Part shown: positions 1 through 6,052 of the stretch, in pieces
Layout: each line of letters starts with the position of its first letter
Numbering within the stretch: position 1 is the first letter of the stretch
From: Bacillota bacterium
GTDB lineage: Bacteria; Bacillota; Clostridia; Christensenellales; CAG-138
Direction: 5' to 3'
Assembly: GCA_023458615.1 (NCBI GenBank)
Contig: JAEWYV010000154.1
Location: 1-8,277 of the forward strand
DNA: 8,277 bases
The notes under the pieces: model-generated
Databases searched by the model: none
What the model saw: only the letters and a program-made list of their open reading frames with translations
Told to the model about the DNA's origin: nothing
Translations under genes and position numbers: made by a program

Positions 1-156
1 CTCAACAATAAATCCGGCATCAACTTCTCCTCCTACTCGCACACCGGTCTGCCCGCAGCAGTCTATGCCAGCGGCGTAGGCTCGGAGCTGTTCGTGGGCG
101 GATATGACAACACGGACATCTACCACAAGATGGCAACCCTGTTCGGGATTTCCTGA
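1..156 (+). CDS. alkaline phosphatase, C-terminal 51 residues (5' end outside window)
   Basis: This is the tail of a secreted or lipid-anchored alkaline phosphatase, a Zn/Mg enzyme that releases phosphate from organic monoesters. The frame is open from base 1 and ends in TGA at 154-156. What is visible is the family's closing block: a Ser-His-Thr-Gly motif, where the His corresponds to the last zinc ligand (His412 in the E. coli enzyme), then a V-Y-A-S-G-V-G-S-E-L-F segment and a Y-D-N-T-D-I motif before a short helical end. Those are typical of the C-terminus of the PhoA superfamily. The catalytic Ser and the other metal ligands lie upstream, outside the window, so activity and localisation cannot be judged here. 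A membrane protein gene follows 99 bases later on the same strand. Confidence 0.85.
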   Translation, partial: LNNKSGINFSSYSHTGLPAAVYASGVGSELFVGGYDNTDIYHKMATLFGIS

Positions 157-179
157 TTCAGCGATCCATTCCGTAACAA

Positions 180-219
180 AGCCGAGGCATCCGCCACCAC
201 TCCGGCGGGTGCCTCGGCT
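180..219 (+). terminator. 16-bp hairpin between alkaline phosphatase and YibE/F genes
   Basis: Left arm 180-195 and right arm 204-219 pair over 16 bp with one G-U wobble (at 190) around an 8-base loop (196-203). The stem is very stable, but the bases after it (GCTACTTCC) are not a U-tract. It may be a leaky or Rho-assisted terminator, or a 3'-stabilising hairpin. No convincing promoter fits between it and the next start codon at 256, so read-through into the YibE/F gene is plausible. Confidence 0.6.
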
Positions 220-255
220 GCTACTTCCAGCAATCGATATAGAGGTAAAACATAG

Positions 256-1434
256 ATGGAACAACTGAAAACAAAGCGTACGTGGCTCTCCGTCGCGGTC
301 TGCCTTGCGCTGATTATCCTGCTCTTATTGTTGCCAACAGGATTTGAACTAGCCGGTGCGAGCAGCACCGATGGTTCGGATCGACTCCCGGCGCGAATCA
401 TCTCGGTGGACGACAGTACCATTAAGGACACCGGGCTCGTACGCACGGGTGAGCAGGTCTGCCAAATCAAGCTACTCAGCGGCAGCCACAAGGGAGAGAC
501 CTACCGCGCCTATAACATGCTCAACGGCTCGTTTGAGCAGGATAAAATCTACAAAGCGGGCGAAACCGCGCTGGTACTGGTCAGCTACGACGAAGCGGGC
601 GAGCTGGTTTCCTCCGTGAGCATGATTGACCACTACCGCATCACGGGTGAACTATTGTTGCTTGGCGCATTTTTTGCCCTCCTGCTTCTTTTTGCGGGCT
701 GGACGGGGCTACGCGCCATCCTTTCCTTTGTCCTATCCGTCTTAACCATCTGGAAAGTGCTTGTTCCGCTCTGTCTCAACGGAGTTAACCCGATCCTCGT
801 GGGCTCGCTTGTCACCGCAGGACTTACGATTCTCATCATCGCGCTGGTGTTCGGCTTTAACCGCCTGACACTTGCTTCGTGCATTGGCGCCATCGCAGGA
901 CTGACCATTACCGCCGTACTCGGCGTCTTCAGCACCAATGCGTTTCATATCCACGGCGCGGTCATGTCGTTCTCCGAAAGTCTCTTGTACAGCGGCTATG
1001 AAACACTCAATCTGACGCAGATTTTCATGGCGAGTATCTTTATCGGCTCCAGCGGAGCGATGATGGATCTCACGGTGGATATCGCGGCAGCGGTCAACGA
1101 GGTTGTACAAAAGCGGCCTGATCTCTCTCGATTTGAGGCGATGATGAGTGGTGTACGCGTCGGGCGCGCGGCGATGGGAACCATGACCACGACGCTGCTG
1201 CTGGCCTATTCGGGCAGCTTTGTTGCACTGCTCATGGTGTTTATGGCGCAGGGCACACCGTTGATCAATGTCTTTAACTATAAATATGTTGCCTCGGAGG
1301 TCATCCACACCATCGTCGGCTCCTTCGGCCTAGTCGCCGCCGCGCCGCTGACCGCAGCCGCTTCGGGGCTTTTGCTTGCACATCCGGAGCAGGCAAGTTC
1401 GCTACCGGAACCCGCAGCCAGCAAAGAGGACTAA
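256..1434 (+). CDS. YibE/F-family multipass membrane protein
   Basis: This 392-residue integral membrane protein belongs to the YibE/F-like family (PF07907), whose biochemical function is not established. An N-terminal hydrophobic segment (about residues 11-31) is followed by an extracytoplasmic domain of about 95 residues (33-127), then roughly seven more membrane segments (about 132-150, 153-175, 180-200, 206-226, 254-274, 312-332, 349-375). The conserved region around residues 261-312 (IFIGSSGAMMDLTVDIA, then a polar loop ending GRAAMGTMTTT) is characteristic of the family. The C-terminus is short and hydrophilic. The ATG start is preceded by AGAGGT at 241-246, nine bases away. The gene follows alkaline phosphatase on the same strand with a stable hairpin between them, so joint transcription is possible but unproven. 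Many Firmicutes carry two adjacent YibE/F genes; only one is present here. Confidence 0.85.
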   Translation: MEQLKTKRTWLSVAVCLALIILLLLLPTGFELAGASSTDGSDRLPARIISVDDSTIKDTGLVRTGEQVCQIKLLSGSHKGETYRAYNMLNGSFEQDKIYKAGETALVLVSYDEAGELVSSVSMIDHYRITGELLLLGAFFALLLLFAGWTGLRAILSFVLSVLTIWKVLVPLCLNGVNPILVGSLVTAGLTILIIALVFGFNRLTLASCIGAIAGLTITAVLGVFSTNAFHIHGAVMSFSESLLYSGYETLNLTQIFMASIFIGSSGAMMDLTVDIAAAVNEVVQKRPDLSRFEAMMSGVRVGRAAMGTMTTTLLLAYSGSFVALLMVFMAQGTPLINVFNYKYVASEVIHTIVGSFGLVAAAPLTAAASGLLLAHPEQASSLPEPAASKED

Positions 1435-1449
1435 AAACTATTGCAATAC

Positions 1450-1496
1450 AAAAACGGCACGCAGGATTATTCTGCGTGCCGCTGTTGTCTGTTTTC
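1450..1496. terminator. bidirectional Rho-independent terminator
   Basis: A perfect 10-bp stem (1455-1464 with 1472-1481) encloses a 7-base loop. On the minus strand it is followed directly by five T (1450-1454), and on the plus strand by a looser T-rich stretch (CTGTTGTCTGTTTT). It lies between the convergent YibE/F and ASCH genes and probably serves both, more efficiently for the minus-strand gene. Confidence 0.85.
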
Positions 1497-1552
1497 GAGA
1501 AACACTCTTTACAAATAAACTCGAGCTCTTCCGGTCTATCATTTTTGTCGGA

Positions 1553-1999
1553 TTAACGCTGATACACAACCTCAAAATCCTCAAATACCACGGGCATATC
1601 CTCGGAGAATACGTAGCCCATCTCCTCCCCATCCTGTGTGAAAAAGCGCCTGTGCCCCTCCTGCCAGGTTTCGAGGCACTCGTCCTCTCCCTCACGGGAG
1701 CAGATTTCAAACGTCATGTCCCGAAAGGGCAAAATCTGTATGCTCCTGGTTTCAATTACGCATCGCGGGTTTCCGTCCCAATCCGTCACAATAGAAAGAT
1801 TGCCCGGCTTCGGGTGTTCTCCCGCCTCAAAGGCGTAGAGGCTGCTTGCCGTCGCCCGCTTTTTGCCGGAGAGAACCAACGCGAGCAGCTCGTTTGCCGA
1901 GGGCTCATTATTATCAAAATGAAAACACTCCAAATATTTCGTTCCAAGGTCTCTGCCCGTTTCCTTCAAAAACGTTTGCCAGAATTGCTCGATTGACAT
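1553..1999 (-). CDS. ASCH-domain protein (YqfB/DUF984-like)
   Basis: This 148-residue cytoplasmic protein has an ASCH domain, a PUA-like beta-barrel fold thought to bind RNA or nucleosides. Some family members are N4-acetylcytidine amidohydrolases; the role of this subgroup is not established. Hallmarks in order are the N-terminal helix (MSIEQFWQTF), the G-K-K-R-A-T-A-S-S-L block that forms the presumed ligand pocket, a KPGNLSIVTDWDGNP strand pair, a PFRDMTF strand, a W-x-E-G-H-R-R-F-F helix and the final SEDMPVVFEDFEVVY strand. The start was placed at ATG 1999 because GGAGG (2009-2013) sits nine bases upstream. The same frame stays open further upstream to a GTG at 2140, but that extension resembles another protein's tail and is not expected of this family. 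A promoter at 2173-2201 drives the gene alone. Confidence 0.85.
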   Translation of the reverse strand: MSIEQFWQTFLKETGRDLGTKYLECFHFDNNEPSANELLALVLSGKKRATASSLYAFEAGEHPKPGNLSIVTDWDGNPRCVIETRSIQILPFRDMTFEICSREGEDECLETWQEGHRRFFTQDGEEMGYVFSEDMPVVFEDFEVVYQR

Positions 2000-2141
2000 T
2001 TTTCGCCGCCTCCATTTCCCGTTTATATTGAATTGCGCTTCCTGCTCCTCCGCCGTCGTCGGTTTGCCATGATCGATCACAGCACGACTGCGTTTTTGAA
2101 CATACATCCGTTCATCCGCAAGGGCGACAAGGGCGTCCACC

Positions 2142-2169
2142 GTTGCGCATTCTCCGCGTTTTGCGCAAC
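2142..2169. repeat. 8-bp perfect inverted repeat at the ASCH transcription start
   Basis: GTTGCGCA (2142-2149) and TGCGCAAC (2162-2169) are perfect inverted copies separated by 12 bases. They fall just downstream of the predicted -10 box, so they would cover roughly +1 to +25 of the ASCH mRNA. This could be an operator for a dimeric repressor or a 5' mRNA hairpin. Confidence 0.5.
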
Positions 2170-2172
2170 CCG

Positions 2173-2201
2173 ATTCTAGCAGATAAATATCTTGTACGCA
2201 A
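2173..2201 (-). promoter_or_regulatory. predicted sigma-A promoter for the ASCH gene
   Basis: Read on the minus strand, the -35 is TTGCGT (2196-2201), the spacer is 17 bases, and the -10 is TAGAAT (2173-2178), preceded by TGC as an extended -10. The resulting leader to the ASCH ATG at 1999 would be about 165 nt and contains the inverted repeat and the GGDEF-like stretch. Confidence 0.6.
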
Positions 2202-2299
2202 TGTTCTCAAGTTCCGCATTTCGCATTTCGTGACTTGGTTACGGATTTTATACAGAAAAACCCGTATGCTTTAAAAAATACATTTTCTGAGGTGTGAAA

Positions 2300-2551
2300 T
2301 TGAGCAACAATATTTGGAGTCAGTTTTTCGGCGGTGAACCGGAAGAGAAGAAGCCTTTATCCGCTGATGCGGTCATTCGTGTCAACCGCAATCGTTGCCC
2401 CGAGAACCATCCCTGTCCTTCCGTGCGTGTTTGCCCTGTTGAGGCGCTCTCTCAGGTTCGCTTCAGCGCACCGACCGCAGACATGGACAAATGCATCAAG
2501 TGCGGCAAGTGCGTTCGCTATTGCCCGATGGGAGCCATATCGCTTGGCTGA
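2300..2551 (+). CDS. small ferredoxin-like 4Fe-4S protein
   Basis: This 83-residue soluble electron-transfer protein is bacterial-ferredoxin-like. The second half carries a canonical cluster motif: C65-x2-C68-x2-C71-x3-C75-P. The first half carries an atypical motif, C33-x5-C39-x5-C45-P (CPENHPCPSVRVCP), which has one Cys fewer than the classic CxxCxxCxxxCP. The two motifs are joined by a short ALSQVRFSAPTADMD linker, as in 2[4Fe-4S] ferredoxins, so the first cluster may have a non-Cys ligand (His37 is a candidate) or be absent. A TTG start at 2300 was chosen because GAGGT (2289-2293) lies six bases before it; the in-frame GTG at 2294 abuts the SD and is unlikely. The rhodanese lipoprotein gene starts 31 bases downstream, which suggests one transcript. 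The electron partner is not evident. Confidence 0.85.
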   Translation: MSNNIWSQFFGGEPEEKKPLSADAVIRVNRNRCPENHPCPSVRVCPVEALSQVRFSAPTADMDKCIKCGKCVRYCPMGAISLG

Positions 2552-2582
2552 GGAATGATCCAAGGAATCCGGAGGAAACTAT

Positions 2583-3035
2583 ATGAAAAAGTTTATTTCC
2601 ATACTTGCGATGGCGTTGAGCGTCCTCACGCTCTCGGCCTGCACCGCGCCAGCCCCAGCAGAAGAGACCGTAACGGAATCTTCCGCTGCATCTGCCGAAC
2701 CTGCCGCAGCGAAAACGCCCGCCGTGTATCAAAAGATCACAGCAAAGCAGGCAAAAGCGCGCATGGACAGCGGCGATGCAATCATCATTCTCGATGTGCG
2801 CACGCAGGAGGAGTTTAACGCAGGGCATATTGCAGGCGCGATTTTGATTCCGAATGAAACCATTCTCGATGAACAACCCGCACTTTTACCAGACCTGGAC
2901 GCGGAGATCCTCGTCTACTGCCGTAGCGGAAATCGCAGCGCGCAATCTGCCAACAAGCTGCTCGCCATGGGCTACACCAATGTGTATGATTTTGGCGGCA
3001 TCATTGACTGGCCTTACGAGGTCGTCACCGATTAA
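2583..3035 (+). CDS. rhodanese-domain lipoprotein
   Basis: This 150-residue lipoprotein should be anchored on the outer face of the cytoplasmic membrane. A type II signal peptide (residues 1-19) ends in the lipobox L-S-A-C with the lipidated Cys at 20. An Ala/Pro/Glu-rich tether follows (21-47), then a single rhodanese domain (about 48-148) with the expected DVRTQEEFNAGHIAGAILIP strand-helix block and the active-site loop C113-R-S-G-N-R-S. Single-domain rhodaneses move sulfane sulfur between thiosulfate or persulfides and acceptors; the substrate here is unknown. ATG follows GGAGG (2571-2575) with seven bases of spacing. It is probably co-transcribed with the ferredoxin-like gene just upstream, which hints at a shared redox or sulfur role, and it ends before the terminator at 3086-3118. 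Confidence 0.9.
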   Translation: MKKFISILAMALSVLTLSACTAPAPAEETVTESSAASAEPAAAKTPAVYQKITAKQAKARMDSGDAIIILDVRTQEEFNAGHIAGAILIPNETILDEQPALLPDLDAEILVYCRSGNRSAQSANKLLAMGYTNVYDFGGIIDWPYEVVTD

Positions 3036-3085
3036 CGCAAAAGAGATTCTTCCTCAGTATAGATTCCTTGTTGTTTCTGTCTTGC

Positions 3086-3118
3086 AAAAAACCGTCCGAT
3101 CAAATCGGGCGGTTTTTT
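3086..3118. terminator. bidirectional Rho-independent terminator
   Basis: Stem arms 3091-3100 and 3104-3113 pair over 10 bp with one G-U wobble around a CAA loop. A-tract 3086-3090 and T-tract 3113-3118 flank it, so each strand has a U-run after the hairpin. It ends the rhodanese (+) transcript and the Rieske oxygenase (-) transcript, which converge here. Confidence 0.92.
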
Positions 3119-3131
3119 GTGTAATTTTGTA

Positions 3132-4106
3132 TTAAACAGCGTTGCCGTTTTTCAGATCTTCGCGAATCTTTCGATAGAGCACGATCGGCCCGTCGCCCAT
3201 CAGCAATTTCTCGCCCGAGTGATAGGACGATGCCTTGGGTTTTTGAGTAATGACCACGCGCTTATCCTGCCGCTCGATCACGCGATTCATATATTTCCCA
3301 AAGAAGCAGATGATGCTGTTGATAAAACGCATCTTGGTCAGCTTGTTGTAAAAGCGAATATAGAGAATGGTGTTCTCGTCGTCCACCGGGGCAAAATAAA
3401 TCATCACCTTCAGCCGGTCGGCAATATGGTTGAGCCAGATATTGGGATATTTGAACTTGAGGTAGGTCGGCTTGATAACGCATTCCTTCGGCGGCTTCGG
3501 CTTTTGACCGATATCCACCTCGTTGTTGGCACTGGTGAGTAGCACGCCGTTCTCAAACTCTACCTTCGGCCCGTTGATCAGCGTCTTGTTGCCGCGGCCA
3601 ATGGTATTGTAGTGCACAATCGGAACATGCACAACGTCCAGCTGATTCTCGATACAGCGGGAATATTGTGCGTTCCAGTGATCCGCAAACTCGCTATACG
3701 TATAGGAATCATCCAACTCGTCTGGAAAAAACGGCAGTTCGTCCGTCGCTTTCTCCGCCTCGCCATACCAGAGATACACAATGCCGTGCGCCTCCCGCAC
3801 GGGATAGTGTTTCACATTGTAACGGCTGATGTCCTGCGTGGAGGCTTTGCCGTTGGCAGGAATGAAACGGCAGGCTCCCGTTTGGTCAAACTCCAGCCCA
3901 TGAAACGGACACTGGACGCAGTTTCCCTTCATCACGCCGGCGCTCAGCGCCGCACCGCGATGGGGGCACTGATCCGCTACGCAGCCCAACGTACCATTTT
4001 CGTCCCGAAAGTACGCGAGTTCGAGATTCAATCGCTTTGCAGCAACGATTTGGTTTTTCCGAACCGCTTTGGACGGCAACACGGCATACCATTGATTTTG
4101 AATCAT
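3132..4106 (-). CDS. Rieske non-heme iron oxygenase, alpha-subunit type
   Basis: This 324-residue Rieske oxygenase would use O2 and electrons from a reductase to hydroxylate, demethylate or desaturate an organic substrate. The N-terminal Rieske domain has C47-P-H49-R-G-A and C66-P-F-H69-G, ligands of a [2Fe-2S] cluster. The catalytic domain has the mononuclear iron motif E153-N-Q-L-D157-V-V-H160-x4-H165, with D281 (in ERQDKRVV) a candidate third ligand. The general layout resembles the monooxygenase branch that includes VanA, pheophorbide a oxygenase and cholesterol 7-desaturase, rather than ring dioxygenases with beta subunits; no beta subunit or reductase gene is seen. GGAGGAG (4113-4119) lies six bases before the ATG. 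The gene follows the DUF1295 gene by 157 bases with no intervening terminator and ends at a strong one. The substrate cannot be predicted. An O2-dependent enzyme is notable if the host is an anaerobe. Confidence 0.88.
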   Translation of the reverse strand: MIQNQWYAVLPSKAVRKNQIVAAKRLNLELAYFRDENGTLGCVADQCPHRGAALSAGVMKGNCVQCPFHGLEFDQTGACRFIPANGKASTQDISRYNVKHYPVREAHGIVYLWYGEAEKATDELPFFPDELDDSYTYSEFADHWNAQYSRCIENQLDVVHVPIVHYNTIGRGNKTLINGPKVEFENGVLLTSANNEVDIGQKPKPPKECVIKPTYLKFKYPNIWLNHIADRLKVMIYFAPVDDENTILYIRFYNKLTKMRFINSIICFFGKYMNRVIERQDKRVVITQKPKASSYHSGEKLLMGDGPIVLYRKIREDLKNGNAV

Positions 4107-4263
4107 TGTATTCTCCTCCGCTGAATTCCCATATTCTATAGCGTCAGTTCTCCGCCCGTGGATGTGAGCACAAATAGCTTCCGCTCGTAGTTCTTAACAA
4201 AATATCGTTTCCCCTTCTGGATGCATAACGAAATTTTATCTGGCTATTCTCTCAGGATGCTTT

Positions 4264-5133
4264 TCAGTATCTTGCCCTATGCATCTCAATCGGCAGCAAA
4301 CGGTTCGTTTCCGCAACATAGCGGTCAAATCCCTCTTTGTAGCCAGCCATGCGGACCTCAGCCATAGGAATGCTAATGAAGAGGAACATAAGCGTATTGA
4401 CCAGCGCGCCCAGTCCCAAAGGCCAGAGCCCCGGCTGGGTAGAAAGCATCACCACAAAGACGCCCCACCACATGAGGATTTCACCCAGATAGTTCGGGTG
4501 CCGCGCGTGCCGCCAGACGCCGCTGCGGATGATCGCGCCGCGGTTTTGCGATTGCTTCTGAAAGCGGTGCAGTTGCACATCGGCGATGAGTTGCAAGGTT
4601 GCAGCCGAAAGACACAGAACAAACCCGAGGCAGGTGAAAAGATTGATCCCGCCCACCTGAATATAGTGCAGCGCGGGTAACAGGCAAAGATAGACCACCA
4701 TGGTCGGAAACAGCATAATGCCGAAAAGACTCACGAGCGGATATAGCGCGCCCGATTTCTCACGCAGCATGCTATAGCGCCAGTCCTGATGGCTATAGCC
4801 CTGAAAGGTATACGCCCAGTTGGCGGTGAGGCGAACGCCCCAATAGCTCACGCAGAGTAATAGCAGCATCGTGCCCGTATTCCAAACGCCAAACTGCCCG
4901 ATCGCAGGCGGCAGAATGACAACCGGCGCGACAGACCAATAGGGATCGTAGACCGAGGCGTTGCCCAGCGGCAGGCTGACAAGATAGACAAACAACGTCG
5001 CCGCTACATCGGCAATCAACACGCGCACAAATTCATTTCCGCTCACGCGGGAGAATGCGTAGAGCCCCACCCCAAGCGCGACTAGATAGATTACAACGGT
5101 AAACAGAAAACTCTGTGCCCTGCTTTGCTTCAA
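4264..5133 (-). CDS. DUF1295 / steroid 5-alpha-reductase-like membrane protein
   Basis: This 289-residue multipass membrane protein belongs to the DUF1295 family (PF06966), related to the C-terminal domain of steroid 5-alpha reductases and to isoprenylcysteine methyltransferase-like folds. About seven hydrophobic segments are visible (for example 10-28, 38-56, 66-82, 86-100, 132-154, 162-185, 217-256). Family signatures are D63-PYWSVAP, RLTANW (101-106), the GVWRHARHPNYLGE block (205-218), which in related reductases contributes to NADPH binding, and the closing GYKEGFDRYVAET...LLP segment. Members are often assumed to reduce lipid double bonds, but few have been tested. TTG at 5133 is the start because AGGGGG (5142-5147) is eight bases upstream. 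The folD stop is only 24 bases away, so it is very likely the third gene of the fhs-folD transcript. Confidence 0.85.
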   Translation of the reverse strand: MKQSRAQSFLFTVVIYLVALGVGLYAFSRVSGNEFVRVLIADVAATLFVYLVSLPLGNASVYDPYWSVAPVVILPPAIGQFGVWNTGTMLLLLCVSYWGVRLTANWAYTFQGYSHQDWRYSMLREKSGALYPLVSLFGIMLFPTMVVYLCLLPALHYIQVGGINLFTCLGFVLCLSAATLQLIADVQLHRFQKQSQNRGAIIRSGVWRHARHPNYLGEILMWWGVFVVMLSTQPGLWPLGLGALVNTLMFLFISIPMAEVRMAGYKEGFDRYVAETNRLLPIEMHRARY

Positions 5134-5157
5134 CAGAAATACCCCCTAAACGAATGA

Positions 5158-6015
5158 TCAGGCGCGTCCCCCGGCGCGCTCTGCCGCCTCCACTACATGC
5201 GCCATCAGCACGGACGTGGTCACGGTGCCAACGCCGCCCGGTACGGGCGTGATGGCGTCTACAATCGGCTCTACGGCGTCAAAGTCCGCGTCGCCAACCA
5301 TCTTTCCTTCGGCGGTAAAGTTGATGCCGACGTCCATCACCGTCTGCCCGGCGGAGACATAGTCCGCGCCGACGACGCCCGCGCGCCCGGCAGCAACAAT
5401 CAGGATATCCGCCTGTCGGGTCACCTCCGGCATATTCTGTGTCCGTGTGTGGCAGATGGTCACCGTCGCATGTTTTTGCAACAGCATCATGGCAACCGGC
5501 TTGCCGATGACCAGACTGCGCCCGATCACCACGGCCTTTTTGCCCAAGGTCTCGATGCCATAATAGTCCAATATCTCCAAGCAGGCAGCCGCAGTGCAGG
5601 GCGGAAAACCTCGTTTCGTGCCCGCGAATACGCCCGCGAGCGAACCATCCGTAATGCCGTCCACATCCTTCTCCGGCAGGAGCGCCGCGCGAATCTTCTC
5701 GTCGTCAATACCCTTTGGCAGTGGACGAAAGATCAGGCAGCCGTGGATGGAAGTGTCTTCGTTGATTTGCCGGACTGCGTCCAGCAACTCCGCTTCGGAA
5801 ACCATCTCCGGCAGCAGCACCTGCCGCACGGCGACGCCGACGCCCTCCGCGCGCTTGAGGATGCCACGCTCATAGGCAATGTCGTCCGCCCGCTCGCCGA
5901 CGCGCACCACCGCAAGCGTCGGCAGCACGCCTTGTGCTTTTAGCGCGTCCGCACCCGCTCGAATTCTCTCGTTCAGCGCGAGGACAACCTCCGCGCCCTT
6001 TAACAGCTTTGCCAT
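5158..6015 (-). CDS. folD: methylene-THF dehydrogenase / methenyl-THF cyclohydrolase (FolD) with altered active site
   Basis: This 285-residue cytosolic enzyme, of normal FolD length, interconverts methylene-, methenyl- and formyl-THF. The NADP-binding domain has G165-R-S-L-V-I-G-K-P, with Arg166-Ser167 typical of NADP use, and the C-terminal TPVPGGVGTVT signature (256-266). The folate domain keeps Tyr48 (E. coli Tyr50) and EKDVDG with D119 (E. coli D121). With a constant offset of two, however, E. coli Lys54 corresponds to Ile52, and E. coli Gln98 to Phe96 (IFRPLP instead of the usual VQLPLP). These two residues are central to the cyclohydrolase step, so the protein may act mainly as a dehydrogenase. 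A Lys two residues on (Lys54) might partly replace the missing one. The ATG follows GGAG by nine bases. fhs ends 37 bases upstream, so the two are co-transcribed. Confidence 0.93.
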   Translation of the reverse strand: MAKLLKGAEVVLALNERIRAGADALKAQGVLPTLAVVRVGERADDIAYERGILKRAEGVGVAVRQVLLPEMVSEAELLDAVRQINEDTSIHGCLIFRPLPKGIDDEKIRAALLPEKDVDGITDGSLAGVFAGTKRGFPPCTAAACLEILDYYGIETLGKKAVVIGRSLVIGKPVAMMLLQKHATVTICHTRTQNMPEVTRQADILIVAAGRAGVVGADYVSAGQTVMDVGINFTAEGKMVGDADFDAVEPIVDAITPVPGGVGTVTTSVLMAHVVEAAERAGGRA

Positions 6016-6052
6016 CTATCGTTTCTCCGCTTTCTCCGCCGTGCTGGTTCGC

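Larger units (their letters stand above)
2075..2206 (-). pseudogene. possible remnant of a GGDEF-domain C-terminus
   Basis: In the same frame as the downstream ASCH gene, codons from about 2180 to 2080 encode VDALVALADERMYVQKR. This matches the closing helix of GGDEF diguanylate cyclases, whose usual pattern is D-x-L-x-x-A-D-x-x-M-Y-x-x-K. The GGDEF catalytic motif and the rest of the domain are absent: a stop codon at 2207-2209 closes the frame upstream, and I do not see the earlier part of the domain in the remaining intergenic bases. A GTG at 2140 could start a 195-residue fusion with ASCH, but its nearest SD-like GGAG is eleven bases away, and a much better start lies at 1999. I read this as a decayed or rearranged gene end that now forms the ASCH leader. 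The match is short. Confidence 0.4.

Noticed and set aside
2226..2254. Possible promoter for the ferredoxin-rhodanese unit, with TATACA (2249-2254) as -10
   Set aside because: No acceptable -35 hexamer lies 16-18 bases upstream (TTTCGT is the best), so the evidence is too weak to list, although a promoter must exist in this divergent region.
4107..4263. Possible separate promoter for the Rieske oxygenase, with TATAGAAT on the minus strand near 4136
   Set aside because: The -10-like sequence has no matching -35 at proper spacing. The gap also contains no hairpin terminator, so read-through from the DUF1295 gene cannot be separated from independent initiation.
5197..5943. A 248-codon plus-strand open frame opposite folD
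   Set aside because: It is the antisense shadow of folD, with shadow-like composition and no Shine-Dalgarno site.
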